Below are positions 9,080-17,290 of a stretch of DNA of 64,000 nucleotides, piece after piece. A model generated the notes under the pieces. The model had not been told where the DNA came from and searched no databases. It saw nothing but the letters and a program-made list of their open reading frames with translations. The translations under genes and the position numbers were made by a program. Within the stretch, counting starts at the first letter, position 1. Every line of letters begins with the position of its first letter. Location of the stretch: the NCBI RefSeq assembly GCF_030064675.1, contig NZ_CP116413.1, forward strand, positions 1,892,001 through 1,956,000, written 5' to 3'. The stretch comes from Crossiella sp. CA-258035 (lineage in GTDB: Bacteria > Actinomycetota > Actinomycetes > Mycobacteriales > Pseudonocardiaceae).

Positions 9080-9358
9080 TCAGTCGACGCCGATGTTGAA
9101 CGCGGCCTCGGTGTCGGCCTTGGAGTAGGAGCGGAACGCGATGTGCGTGTCGGTGTTGAGCACCCCGGCCACCTTGCCGATCCGCCCCGGCACCAGCTCG
9201 GCCAGATCCTCGTGCCTGGCCACCTGGACCACCGCGATCAGGTCCACGTCACCGGCGCAGGAGTAGACCTCCAGCACCCCCTCGAAGTCGGCGATGGTCT
9301 GCGCCGCCTCCGGGATGCTGGCGGCGTCGGACTGGATCAGCACGATGGCCTTGATCAC
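9080..9358 (-). CDS. Lrp/AsnC ligand-binding (RAM) domain protein
   Basis: 92 aa. Only the alpha/beta sandwich ligand domain of Lrp/AsnC regulators is present (IKAIVLIQ..., FEGVLEVYSCAGDVDLIAVV); there is no helix-turn-helix. Such single-domain proteins form oligomers and bind amino acids or effectors, sometimes modulating full-length partners. The GTG start has a good AAGGAG site 6 nt upstream. It is convergent with and directly abuts the DinB-like gene. Confidence 0.88.
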   Translation of the reverse strand: MIKAIVLIQSDAASIPEAAQTIADFEGVLEVYSCAGDVDLIAVVQVARHEDLAELVPGRIGKVAGVLNTDTHIAFRSYSKADTEAAFNIGVD

Positions 9359-9431
9359 GGTGTGCTCCTTGGGCGCTGAGGTGGTAGACCGATCGTAGCC
9401 AGCGGGTTCGGGACCCGATCGGTGGACGGGG

Positions 9432-9761
9432 GTGGGTTGCCACTGTGGCAAGGGCGAGACTGGGGCCGGGCACCCGGACTGGGTGGACGTGGCGAAGACC
9501 GGACCTGAGGTCTGGGGCGCGCTGGACGGGGAGGCGCGGGCGAGCTTCGAGGAGGAGTTCCGCGCGGCGCTGACAAGGGCGGCTGAGGACTTCGACCTGG
9601 CCGCGGCGGAGGCGGTGGTGCTGCGGTGGTGGCCGGTCGCGGTGGTGACGGCCAACCCGGATCCGCGGGTGGACGAGGCGATCCGGCGGTTCCGGGAGAG
9701 CGGGGAGGACTTCTCCACGCTGCGCCCCGCGCCGGTGCTGGACGACGAGGCCCGGCGATGA
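9432..9761 (+). CDS. DUF6247-type protein
   Basis: About 109 aa. The core WGALDGEARASFEEEFRAAL, followed by DFDLAAAEAVVLRWWPVA and a charged C-terminal end, matches a short actinobacterial family of unknown function (DUF6247, from memory). Members often stand beside small toxin-like genes, which suggests an antitoxin-type role but is unproven. The start is uncertain: GTG 9432 gives an odd Cys/His-rich leader; GTG 9483 or 9489 would give the core only. Its stop overlaps the next tiny ORF as ATGA. Confidence 0.6.
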   Translation: MGCHCGKGETGAGHPDWVDVAKTGPEVWGALDGEARASFEEEFRAALTRAAEDFDLAAAEAVVLRWWPVAVVTANPDPRVDEAIRRFRESGEDFSTLRPAPVLDDEARR

Positions 9762-9853
9762 AGTACGAGGTCCTGCTCGCGCTAGCCGCTCCGCTGGTGG
9801 CCGCTTCGCTCACGACACCCGCGGCCCGAGCACGCCTCGGCGACTGCCGCTAG
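9758..9853 (+). CDS. Tiny ORF coupled to the DUF6247 gene
   Basis: 31 codons, starting at the ATG that overlaps the upstream stop (ATGA). The product MKYEVLLALAAPLVAASLTT... is hydrophobic in the middle and ends GDCR. It could be a small membrane peptide or the remnant of a second gene of a two-gene module. Its stop overlaps the end of the convergent exonuclease gene. Coding status is uncertain. Confidence 0.3.
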   Translation: MKYEVLLALAAPLVAASLTTPAARARLGDCR

Positions 9854-11583
9854 TCCGCCCCCGCGTACCCGTGCCGCCCCGCCTCCGCCCGCTCCAGCCA
9901 CTCCCGCCACCGCGCCGCCGACCGCGCGGGCGAGCGCCACGGCTCCGCCGCGCGCACCAGCCGCGTCCCCGGCTGCTCGAGCCACCGCAGGATCACCCGC
10001 ACCTCCTCCGCCGGTGCCCCGCGCAGTGGGCCGAGGCCGGGGATCACCGTCTCCGCGGCCAGCACCAGCTGTTCCACCACCGGCATCGGGGCCACGCCGC
10101 GGCGGGCGCCGCCGGCGGCGGCGAGGCGGCCGTGGCGGACGATGGCGAACTGCCAGCCGCCTGCGCCGTCGGGGCGGGCGGCGATGAGCTCGGGGATGGC
10201 GGCCAGTGCGGTCAGGCGCTGGCCGCGGTCCAGGCCCTTGAGCAGGCCGACGATCCGGTCGCGGTGCAGGCCTGCCTGCTCGAAGCGTTCGGTGGTGGCG
10301 TAGGCGCCGAGCTGGTCCAGGAGCAGGCGGACGGGTTCGTCGTCGTGGCCGGCCACCAGTGCCCGCATGGCGGCGACGGCGGGGGCGTAGTCGTCGGTGG
10401 ACTGGTGGCCGGCGCAGGGGGCGGCGCAGCGGTGCAGCTCGGCCAGGATGCAGGGGCGGCCCTGCGGGTTGCGGGCCGGGATGCGCTGGTTGCACTGGCG
10501 CAGCGGGATGGCCTCGTGGATGGCCTCCACCGCCAGGGTGGCCTGGCCGCGGCTGCCGAAGGGGCCCAGCGCGCCCTCGCGGGGGTTGGTCACCACGGAC
10601 AGGCGGGGGAAGGCCTCCTCGGTCAGGGTGATCCACCAGGCGCGGTGCGGCTGGGTGGAGCGGCGGTTGTACCGGGGGCGGTGCGCGGCCAGCAGACGCA
10701 GCTCGCGGACCGCGGCCTCCAGCGGGTGCGCGCACTCGACGTGGTCGACGCGTTCGGCGAAGGCGACCATGTCCCGGATGCGGGAGCGGGTCTCGCCCGC
10801 GGTGAAGTACTGGCCGACCCGGCGGCGCAGGTTGGTCGCGGTGCCCACGTAGAGCACCTCCTCGCGCGGGCCGCGGAAGAGGTACACGCCCGGCCGCTCC
10901 GGCAGTCCGGTGGCCAGGCCGCGTTTGCCGCGCTGGGCCGGGGTGACCTCGGGCAGGTAGCCGAGCAGCTCCTCCAGCGAGTGCACACCCAGCGGCCCGA
11001 GGCGCTCCAGCAGCGCGTGCAGCACGTCCACGGTGGCCTTGGCGTCGTCGAGGGCCCGGTGGTTCGGGGTGACGCTGGCGCCGAAGAGGGCGGCCAGCGC
11101 GGACAGGCGGCAGCTGGGGGCCTCCTCGCGGGAGAGCACCCGGCGGGCCAGCCGGACCGTGCACAGCACCTGCGGCTTCGGCCACTCGTAGTCCAGCTGG
11201 GCCGCGGCGGCCTTGAGGAAGCCGATGTCGAAGGGCGCGTTGTGCGCCACCAGCACGGTTCCCGGGTCCCCGGTGGCGAACTCCAGGAACGCGGGCAGCA
11301 CCTGGGCCAGCTTGGGCGCCTGGCGCACCATCAGCTCGGTGATGCCGGTCAGCGCGACCACCTCCGGCGGGATGCCGCGCTCCGGGTCGACCAGGGTGCC
11401 GAACTCGCCGAGCACCTGGCCGCCGCGCACCTTCACCGCGCCGAACTCGGTGATCATGTCCGAACCCGGCCGCCCGCCGGTGGTCTCCAGGTCCAGCACG
11501 ACGAAGGTCACCTCGTGCAGCGGGGTGCCGAGCTGCTCGAAGGACAGCTGCAGTGGGGTGGCCCTGGGGCTGTGCTGGCTCAT
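9850..11583 (-). CDS. DEDDh exonuclease / GIY-YIG (UvrC-like) fusion protein
   Basis: 577 aa. The N-terminal half is a DnaQ-type 3'-5' exonuclease: FVVLDLETTGG (Asp-Glu), AHNAPFDIGFL, and HRALDDAKAT for the last His-Asp. The middle holds a GIY-YIG nuclease related to UvrC/Cho (GVYLFRGPREEVLYVGTATN, residues about 235-260), followed by a UvrC-like region with Cys residues (CNQRIPA, CAAPCAG). Homolog of M. tuberculosis Rv2191, which lies at the same place next to the bcc genes. Probably acts in DNA repair. The ATG at 11583 sits just before the conserved region; a start 36 codons upstream is possible. Confidence 0.88.
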   Translation of the reverse strand: MSQHSPRATPLQLSFEQLGTPLHEVTFVVLDLETTGGRPGSDMITEFGAVKVRGGQVLGEFGTLVDPERGIPPEVVALTGITELMVRQAPKLAQVLPAFLEFATGDPGTVLVAHNAPFDIGFLKAAAAQLDYEWPKPQVLCTVRLARRVLSREEAPSCRLSALAALFGASVTPNHRALDDAKATVDVLHALLERLGPLGVHSLEELLGYLPEVTPAQRGKRGLATGLPERPGVYLFRGPREEVLYVGTATNLRRRVGQYFTAGETRSRIRDMVAFAERVDHVECAHPLEAAVRELRLLAAHRPRYNRRSTQPHRAWWITLTEEAFPRLSVVTNPREGALGPFGSRGQATLAVEAIHEAIPLRQCNQRIPARNPQGRPCILAELHRCAAPCAGHQSTDDYAPAVAAMRALVAGHDDEPVRLLLDQLGAYATTERFEQAGLHRDRIVGLLKGLDRGQRLTALAAIPELIAARPDGAGGWQFAIVRHGRLAAAGGARRGVAPMPVVEQLVLAAETVIPGLGPLRGAPAEEVRVILRWLEQPGTRLVRAAEPWRSPARSAARWREWLERAEAGRHGYAGAD

Positions 11584-11720
11584 CAGCAGCGACGGTAGGT
11601 CACCCCACTGACAGTTCCGTCGGCAGAACCGGACCACTGCAAAGGTTCTTCCTGGCCTGCGTTCAAGATCCACGGTTACGTTCGGGCTCATCAGCCATGG
11701 TGGGTTCGGAGGTCTTGGGA

Positions 11721-12644
11721 GTGGGCACGCGTAACGGGCGGGTACTGGAGCGGATCAGCCGCACGCTGGCCGCGGGGGAACGCCCCGACAGCTGGCAGGA
11801 CAACCGGATCTCGTACTTCGAGAACATGCGCGCCGAGATGTCGATCCTGAACAAGACCGGCGGCGGCTACTGGCACACCATCGGATGCACCCCGGCCGAG
11901 GCCAAGCTGGTCGAGCCGCTGGTGCTGCACTTCTACTCGCTGGTCTACCAGGGCGACATCATCTACGAGGCGGCCCAGCAGGCCGGTTCCAGCCGGGTCA
12001 CCGACCACAGCTGGAAGACCCGCATGCAGGAGCTGCTGAAGAACCACAACCTCTACGACAGCCGCATCCAGGCCGGGGTGGACAACCTGGAGCGCTACTA
12101 CGTCATGGAGGGCCAGCTGCTGCTGGGCGAGCTGCCGCTGACCGAGGAGGTCATCGAGGAGATCTCGTTCCTGCGCTCCTCGGACCTGCACGTGATGATC
12201 AGGGTGATGGACCGGCTCAAGGGCCGCACCCCGAACGAGCAGTTCTACCAGCTGCTCAAGGCCCCGATGGCGCTGTTCGACATCGGCGACGACTTCGACT
12301 CCTACGAGCGCGACATCGCCGACGCGAGCTACAACTCGCTGCGGCTCTACGTCGCGCTCTACGGCGTCGAGCAGGCCAGGGAGAAGCTGCAGGCGCTGCG
12401 GGAGCGGATCTGGGCCAGGGGCCTGGCCCTCTTCGGCGAGGTGGGCAAGCCGGCGCTGGTGCGCTACCTGACCAGCACCCCGCTGGTGAACCTGAACCTG
12501 CCGGTGGTGCCCGAGCTGCTCGGCACGCTGCCCCGCGCGGTGCTGGCCAAGCTCGCGGTCAGCGCCTACAAGCTGGAGGGCAACGGCGCCGAGGTGATCC
12601 CGGAGCCGATCGCCGAGTCCGGCCCGCTGGTACCGGTGTCCTGA
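11721..12644 (+). CDS. Class I terpene-synthase-fold protein, paralog 1 (motifs retained)
   Basis: 307 aa, mostly helical. Three features recall bacterial class I terpene synthases: VYQGDIIYE in an early helix (possible metal-binding Asp/Glu), FLRSSD (Arg-x-x-Asp, like the diphosphate sensor and linker), and DDFDSYERD about 38 residues later, which aligns with the NSE triad as Asp-Ser-Asp in place of Asn-Ser-Glu. The segment after it, ASYNSLRLYV, matches the helix that follows that triad. A GTG at 11721 is chosen: GGAGG lies 8 nt before it and the N-terminus then aligns with paralog 4. First of four tandem paralogs; 47 nt to the next. No product is assigned. Confidence 0.7.
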   Translation: MGTRNGRVLERISRTLAAGERPDSWQDNRISYFENMRAEMSILNKTGGGYWHTIGCTPAEAKLVEPLVLHFYSLVYQGDIIYEAAQQAGSSRVTDHSWKTRMQELLKNHNLYDSRIQAGVDNLERYYVMEGQLLLGELPLTEEVIEEISFLRSSDLHVMIRVMDRLKGRTPNEQFYQLLKAPMALFDIGDDFDSYERDIADASYNSLRLYVALYGVEQAREKLQALRERIWARGLALFGEVGKPALVRYLTSTPLVNLNLPVVPELLGTLPRAVLAKLAVSAYKLEGNGAEVIPEPIAESGPLVPVS

Positions 12645-12691
12645 CCCAGCGGCTGACGCCACCACCACACACTTCAGCAGGGAGAAAGATC

Positions 12692-13549
12692 GTGACCGAG
12701 GCGGCGGTGCAGCGGCTCAAGGAACGGATGGTTCCCAAGGAGCCGCCAGCGGCCTGGCAGCAGCTGGACATCAGCTACCGGGACAGCATGCGGGCCAACC
12801 GCGCGCTGCTCTGGGACAACTGGGGCGCGCGGTACGCGCTGGGCTTCAGCAGGGGCGAGTTCGAGGTGATCCGCCCGTTCGTCCGGCACTACATCGCGCT
12901 GGCCTACCAGGCGGAGTCGGACCCGGCGCTGGTGGCCGAGCTGGTCACGCTGGCCGAGAGCTACGGCGTGCTCGACGAGCAGGTGCGGGCCGGACTGGCC
13001 GAGCTGTCGGAGTCCCTGGTCACCAGGGACCGGCTGCGGCGCGGCGAGCTGGCCGCGGACGAGAAGGTGATCACCGAGCTGACGCACAGCAGGGTCGCCG
13101 ACGTCCGGGTGCTCAACCGGCTGCTCTACCTGCTGAGGGACCAGCCGGTGGATGAGGAGCACCTCGGCCTGATCGACCCGTGGCTGCGGTTGCAGGACCT
13201 GCGCGGCGACCTCGCCGGCTACCCGGAGGACATCGCCTGGGACCGGTTCAACCTGCTCCGGCTGTTCGTCCAGGCGCACGGCCAGAGCCAGGGCGTGCAC
13301 AAGCTGCGCGCGTACCGGGCCGGCCTGCTGCGCCAGGCGCTGGGCCAGCTGCCCGGCGCGAGCACCGCGGCGCTGCGCAAGCTGCTCACCGCGGCCCTGC
13401 CGGACCTCGGCATCGAGCTGACCGCCTCGGTGGTGGCGCGGCTGCCGCGCGCGGTGCTGCTGCCGCTGCTGACCAATGTCGGGCGCACCTGGGACCTGGC
13501 CACCGCGCCGGTGCCCACGCCGTTGCCCGAAGACGTGAACGCCCGATAG
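12692..13549 (+). CDS. Class I terpene-synthase-fold protein, paralog 2 (degenerate motifs)
   Basis: 285 aa, alignable end to end with paralogs 1 and 4, but the catalytic positions have changed. YQADLAYE is YQAESDPAL here. Arg-x-x-Asp is kept as SRVAD. The NSE-like segment is GDLAGYPED, losing the first Asp and the Ser. It is therefore probably a pseudo-enzyme or a non-catalytic subunit (inference). The GTG at 12692 has a GGGAG site upstream. It sits 47 nt after paralog 1 and most likely shares its transcript. A 132-nt gap with a small inverted repeat follows. Confidence 0.68.
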   Translation: MTEAAVQRLKERMVPKEPPAAWQQLDISYRDSMRANRALLWDNWGARYALGFSRGEFEVIRPFVRHYIALAYQAESDPALVAELVTLAESYGVLDEQVRAGLAELSESLVTRDRLRRGELAADEKVITELTHSRVADVRVLNRLLYLLRDQPVDEEHLGLIDPWLRLQDLRGDLAGYPEDIAWDRFNLLRLFVQAHGQSQGVHKLRAYRAGLLRQALGQLPGASTAALRKLLTAALPDLGIELTASVVARLPRAVLLPLLTNVGRTWDLATAPVPTPLPEDVNAR

Positions 13550-13578
13550 AAATCGCCGAAGGCACCAGCAGATCTGCG

Positions 13579-13615
13579 GGTGGCGAAAAGGGAAGTCTTT
13601 CCTCAAGTTTTCGCC
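13579..13615. promoter_or_regulatory. Inverted repeat upstream of paralog 3
   Basis: GGCGAAAA (13582-13589) and its complement TTTTCGCC (13608-13615) enclose an 18-nt spacer in a locally AT-richer gap. A TAGTTT hexamer at 13645-13650 could be a -10. The arrangement suggests a separate promoter with an operator for paralogs 3 and 4, but the arms are short. Confidence 0.3.
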
Positions 13616-13681
13616 AACCGCGCAGCGGCAACGGCGCACGCTGCTAGTTTCGCCCCAAGTTTCGAGGCGAGGAGTGCACCG

Positions 13682-14482
13682 TTGTCCAAGTGGGGACGGA
13701 AGTCGTTAGAAAAAATCAGGGATAATGTCTACGGTCGGCCCGCACCCGAACTGTGGACGCAGAGCAGCGTCACCTATCAGGACAAGGTGACCTCGACCGC
13801 GCGGCTTTTCTCCTGCGGCGGGCTGCGCTACTGGGAGCTGCTGGGCGCGAGCAGGCTGGAGATCCGGCTGATCCAGCCGATCGCTCACCACTACCTCGCG
13901 CTGTGCAGCCAGGCCCGCCGCACGGAGGTCGCCGACGACTCCTGGAAGAAGGAGATCGAGGCGTTCTTCCGCAGCTACGGCGCCTTCGACAGCGACGTGC
14001 AGAAGTGCCTCTACGACCTCGAGCACGCCCGCACGCTGACCGCCTCGCTGCGCGCGGGCCTGCTCGAACCGACCCCCTCGCTGCTGACCGAGCTGAGCAG
14101 GCTGCGCGCCGGTGAGCTGCTCGCGCTGGTCAAGGTGGTCAGCACGCTGCGCGGGCGGCCGCTGGCCGGGCACGAGCTGGCCGTCTACGAGTCCGCGGTG
14201 CGGCTGGCCCAGCTCGACGGCGACCTCGCCGACTACCCGGCCGACGTGCGCGCCGACCGGTACAACCACTACCGCGCGCTGCTGGCGCTGACCGGCCCGC
14301 AGCGGGCCGCGACCAGGGTGCGCGAGCACCGCCAGGACCTGCTCACCGAGACGCACCAGCGGCTGCGGGCGGGCAGGCTCGGCCGCAGCGGCCACCGCGA
14401 GCTGCGCAGCTGGCTGACCAGGCGGCAGGAGCAGCCGCCGGTGCCACAGGCCATCACCACCACCTCGGTCGCCGCGCGCTGA
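13682..14482 (+). CDS. Class I terpene-synthase-fold protein, paralog 3 (degenerate motifs)
   Basis: 266 aa. The N-terminus SKWGRKSLEKIRDNVYG followed by PELWTQSSVTYQDK aligns with paralog 4 (ALRERILG, PEFWSTTRVTYLES). The early Asp motif is lost (LCSQARRTE), Arg-x-x-Asp is RAGE, and the NSE-like segment is GDLADYPAD. It shares the GDLA.YP.D pattern with paralog 2, so these two form the degenerate pair. The TTG at 13682 is chosen from an AGGAG site 7 nt upstream and from the alignment; a GTG at 13580 would add an unlike leader. The C-terminus is shorter than in the others. Confidence 0.66.
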   Translation: MSKWGRKSLEKIRDNVYGRPAPELWTQSSVTYQDKVTSTARLFSCGGLRYWELLGASRLEIRLIQPIAHHYLALCSQARRTEVADDSWKKEIEAFFRSYGAFDSDVQKCLYDLEHARTLTASLRAGLLEPTPSLLTELSRLRAGELLALVKVVSTLRGRPLAGHELAVYESAVRLAQLDGDLADYPADVRADRYNHYRALLALTGPQRAATRVREHRQDLLTETHQRLRAGRLGRSGHRELRSWLTRRQEQPPVPQAITTTSVAAR

Positions 14483-14493
14483 GCTTTGTAGGC

Positions 14494-14501
14494 AAGCGCT
14501 T
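14494..14501. promoter_or_regulatory. AAGCGCTT palindrome before paralog 4
   Basis: The 58-nt gap between paralogs 3 and 4 contains TTTGTAGGCAAGCGCTTACA, with an 8-bp palindrome and flanking TGTA/TACA. It resembles LacI/GntR-type operator halves, but a single short site is weak evidence. Confidence 0.25.
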
Positions 14502-14540
14502 ACACCTGCCCTGAACCACCAATCCACCTGGGGAAACGCA

Positions 14541-15428
14541 ATGGTGCACGGCACTGCCACCGCCGAGGCGCTCCGCGAGCGCATCCTCGGCCCCGACGCG
14601 CCCGAGTTCTGGTCCACGACCCGGGTCACCTACCTGGAGTCGCTCAAGGCCAGCCGGGTCATGTTCCTCGACGGCTACGACACGATGCTGCACCTGGTCG
14701 GGGTCAGCGAGGACACCGCCAAGGTGTTCGAGCCGCTGGTGATCCACTTCCTGGCCCTGGTCTACCAGGCCGACCTCGCCTACGAGGAGGCCCAGGTCAA
14801 CGGGTCCTTCGAGGTCGACCTCGGCTGGCGGCGGGACATGGAGGACCTGCTGGAGGGCTACGGCCTGCTGGACGGGCAGGCCAGGGCGCGGCTGGACGAC
14901 CTGCAGCGGTACTTCGAGCTGGAGGGGCAGCTGCTGCTCGGCCAGGTCGAGGTCACCGAGGACTCGGTCTACGAGGTGCTCTCCATCCGCTCCTCCGACA
15001 TCGCGCTGGCCATCCCGCTGATGCTCAACCTGGTCGGCGTGGACCCCAGGATCGTGGACGAGCTGGTGCGGGTGAACAAGCCGCTGTACATGCTCTGGGA
15101 GATCGCCGACGACGTGCCCTCCTACGCCAAGGACGTGGCCGCGGGCAGCTACAGCACGATCCGGATGTACGCGAAGATCTTCGGCGCCGAGCGTGGCCGG
15201 GCCAAGCTGGAGGAGTTCCGCGCCCGGCTGGTGGAGCAGGCCTGCGCGGAGTTCGCCAAGGTCTCGGCGACCACGCTGCGGATCTTCGTCAGCTCGCTGG
15301 CGCCTGCCTGGCTGATGCCGGTGGTGCGCCGGATTCCGCGCGGACTGCTGGTGCGAATCCTCCAGTCTTCCATGCGCAAGGACAAGATGAGCAGGCCAGA
15401 ATTACCCACAATGGTCGACGAGAACTGA
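14541..15428 (+). CDS. Class I terpene-synthase-fold protein, paralog 4 (motifs retained)
   Basis: 295 aa and the best-preserved member. It has VYQADLAYEEA, then TEDSVYEVLSIRSSD, which closely resembles the helix of bacterial terpene synthases carrying Arg-x-x-Asp. Forty residues on is ADDVPSYAKDVAAGSYSTI, matching the classical (N/D)D..S...E-type triad with Asp as last ligand. The classical first DDxxD is reduced to Asp...Glu. A role in isoprenoid cyclisation or condensation is inferred; no substrate can be named. ATG at 14541 has a GGGGA site. No P450 or prenyltransferase gene is adjacent. Confidence 0.72.
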   Translation: MVHGTATAEALRERILGPDAPEFWSTTRVTYLESLKASRVMFLDGYDTMLHLVGVSEDTAKVFEPLVIHFLALVYQADLAYEEAQVNGSFEVDLGWRRDMEDLLEGYGLLDGQARARLDDLQRYFELEGQLLLGQVEVTEDSVYEVLSIRSSDIALAIPLMLNLVGVDPRIVDELVRVNKPLYMLWEIADDVPSYAKDVAAGSYSTIRMYAKIFGAERGRAKLEEFRARLVEQACAEFAKVSATTLRIFVSSLAPAWLMPVVRRIPRGLLVRILQSSMRKDKMSRPELPTMVDEN

Positions 15429-15615
15429 GAGATTTACGCAATTCGGTCCGGCGTTGCTTTCCTGGCACAAAACTGTCAGGAGCGCGCACTCAATTGTTGA
15501 ATGGACGTGCGGCGGCCTTGTCGTGGCGCGGGCGTGATCAGGTTGTTGCCGAAGCGTCGCCGAGCGTAACCACGGGCGCGCGCCGAGGGGGTTGACGGCG
15601 GCTAACCTTATGCGG

Positions 15616-16989
15616 GTGTTCCCGTTGCCCGCGCAGACCAGCCACGACCGGCCGGAACCCGACCTGGGTCCGTCCGCTGTGGACGGTGCGCCGCCGTCGG
15701 AGCCCGAGGTGGACTTCGACACCCTGCCGGAGGCGGTTCGGGTGCGGCTCGCCGAGCTCTCCGCCGAGGCGCTGGGCACCATGCCCCAGCTCGACATCCC
15801 GCAGCCGCTGCGGCCGGTGGCCCGGTTCGCCCCGGCCAAGCGGGCCAGGCTGGGCGCCGGGCCGCTGCTGGCCGCGCTGCGCGACTCCGCGGTCTTCCGC
15901 AACGCGGTGGTGCAGTGGTGCCGGGAGCACCGGCCCAGCACCCTGGAGCTCGCGCCCGGCGACCCGGTGGCCACCGCGGCCGCCGCGGTGCTGCTGGCCG
16001 ATCCGGCCGCCCCGCTGCACGTGGAGCTGGTGGCCAGGCGCTCGGTGGACGCGCAGCTGCGGGCCGAGCGGGACGCGGCGCTGTCCCGGCTGGAGCGGCT
16101 GGAGGCCGAGCTGGCCAGGGTGCGCGCCGAGCTGGCCGAGGCCAGGGGCGCGGCCGAGCAGGTCCGGCAGGAGGGCGAGGCCGAGCTGGACCGGCTGCGC
16201 AAGCGCCTGCGCGAGCAGGGCGTGAAGCTGCGCCAGGCCAAGGACGAGGCCGAGGCGGCCCGGTCCGCGCTGAGCAAGGGCCACGGCGAGACCGAGGCGG
16301 TGGTCGCCGCGGTCACCGCCGAACGGGACAAGGAACGGGAGCGGGCCGAGGTGGAGCGGCTCAAGGCCGCCCGCGCCCAGGCCGAGGCCGAGGTGGCCAG
16401 GCAGTCCGCCCGCGAGGCCAGGCAGGCCGACGAGGTCCGGCTGGGCCTGCTGGTGGACACCCTGGCCGGCGCGGTCACCGGGCTGCGCAGGGAGCTGGCC
16501 CTCGGCGGCAGCGGCCCCCGGCCCGCGGACACCGTGCGCGGGGCCACCCCGGCCGCCGGCGCGGTCGGCCGGGTGCAGGACCCGGCCGCGCTGGACCGGC
16601 TGCTCGCGCTGCCCACCGTGCACCTGGTGGTGGACGGCTACAACGTGACCAAGACCGGCTATCCCGAGCTGACCCTCTCCGAGCAACGGGACCGGCTGGT
16701 GCACCAGCTCGCGGTGCTGGCCGCGCGCACCGGGGCCGAGGTCACCCTGGTCTTCGACGGCGCGGGCGTGGTCGCGGTGCCCGCCTCCGTGCCGCGCGGG
16801 GTGCGGGTGCTCTTCAGCGACCCCGGGGTGCTGGCCGACGACGTGATCAGGGCGCTGGTCACCGCCGAGCCGGAAGGCCGCCCGGTGGTGGTGGTGACCT
16901 CCGACCGCGCGGTGGCCGACTCGGTGCGCAGGCGCGGCGCGCACCCGGTGCCCTCGGCCGTGCTGCTGGCCAGGCTGGGCCGGGTGTGA
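15616..16989 (+). CDS. NYN (YacP-like) domain protein with long coiled coil
   Basis: 457 aa. The N-terminal 130 residues are an uncharacterised acidic/helical region. Residues about 135-310 form a long Arg/Glu/Ala coiled coil. The C-terminal 150 residues are a YacP/Rae1-like NYN fold: VVDGYNVTKTGYPELTLSEQ, LVFDGAG and VVVVTSDRAVADSVRRRG, i.e. the acidic positions of PIN/NYN ribonucleases. It probably binds or cuts RNA. The GTG at 15616 lies 7 nt after TAACCT, which fits a leaderless start; an ATG two codons earlier (15610) is too close to that hexamer. Confidence 0.82.
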   Translation: MFPLPAQTSHDRPEPDLGPSAVDGAPPSEPEVDFDTLPEAVRVRLAELSAEALGTMPQLDIPQPLRPVARFAPAKRARLGAGPLLAALRDSAVFRNAVVQWCREHRPSTLELAPGDPVATAAAAVLLADPAAPLHVELVARRSVDAQLRAERDAALSRLERLEAELARVRAELAEARGAAEQVRQEGEAELDRLRKRLREQGVKLRQAKDEAEAARSALSKGHGETEAVVAAVTAERDKERERAEVERLKAARAQAEAEVARQSAREARQADEVRLGLLVDTLAGAVTGLRRELALGGSGPRPADTVRGATPAAGAVGRVQDPAALDRLLALPTVHLVVDGYNVTKTGYPELTLSEQRDRLVHQLAVLAARTGAEVTLVFDGAGVVAVPASVPRGVRVLFSDPGVLADDVIRALVTAEPEGRPVVVVTSDRAVADSVRRRGAHPVPSAVLLARLGRV

Positions 16990-17218
16990 GTCCACCCATA
17001 CCCGCTATACGTGTGGCGCTCGTCACTTTTCCCGGGTGAACCATCGTGCAACCAGGAACGGTCCGTGTCGGTGCGTGGCCGGAGTTGATCTCCGGAGAGG
17101 GGGAACACCGCAGGTCGCGCCGAATATGGTGAGCGACTACACAGCGCTGTTGTATCGCTGGGTAACTACTCCGATCGGGCGGCTGGGTCACGGCCAAACA
17201 TCGGCCTACCCCCGGCGG
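16990..17218. other. Non-coding stretch before the riboswitch promoter
   Basis: About 230 bp without a convincing gene. A small hairpin, CCGGAGTTGATCTCCGG (17081-17097), lies in it. An open frame at 17036-17389 exists but has no family resemblance and runs into the riboswitch. Confidence 0.5.
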
Positions 17219-17247
17219 TGGACTGCGGGCCTCACTACTCGTAACCT
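17219..17247 (+). promoter_or_regulatory. Promoter of the riboswitch-NlpC/P60 transcript
   Basis: TGGACT (17219-17224) and TAACCT (17242-17247) stand 17 bp apart, close to actinobacterial housekeeping sigma boxes. Transcription would begin near 17254, upstream of the riboswitch. Confidence 0.5.
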
Positions 17248-17290
17248 GTCCGAGATCTCGCGGCGGACCGTCGTCCAACCGAGGACGACA

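Noticed and set aside
9432-9853. A confident toxin-antitoxin call
   Set aside because: The partner ORF is only 31 codons and matches no toxin family I can recognise; kept only as a hypothesis.
11721-16989. A complete terpenoid biosynthetic cluster
   Set aside because: No P450, methyltransferase, prenyl synthase or transporter lies next to the four paralogs; the prenyl diphosphate synthase at 55643 belongs to the conserved gene order 40 kb away.
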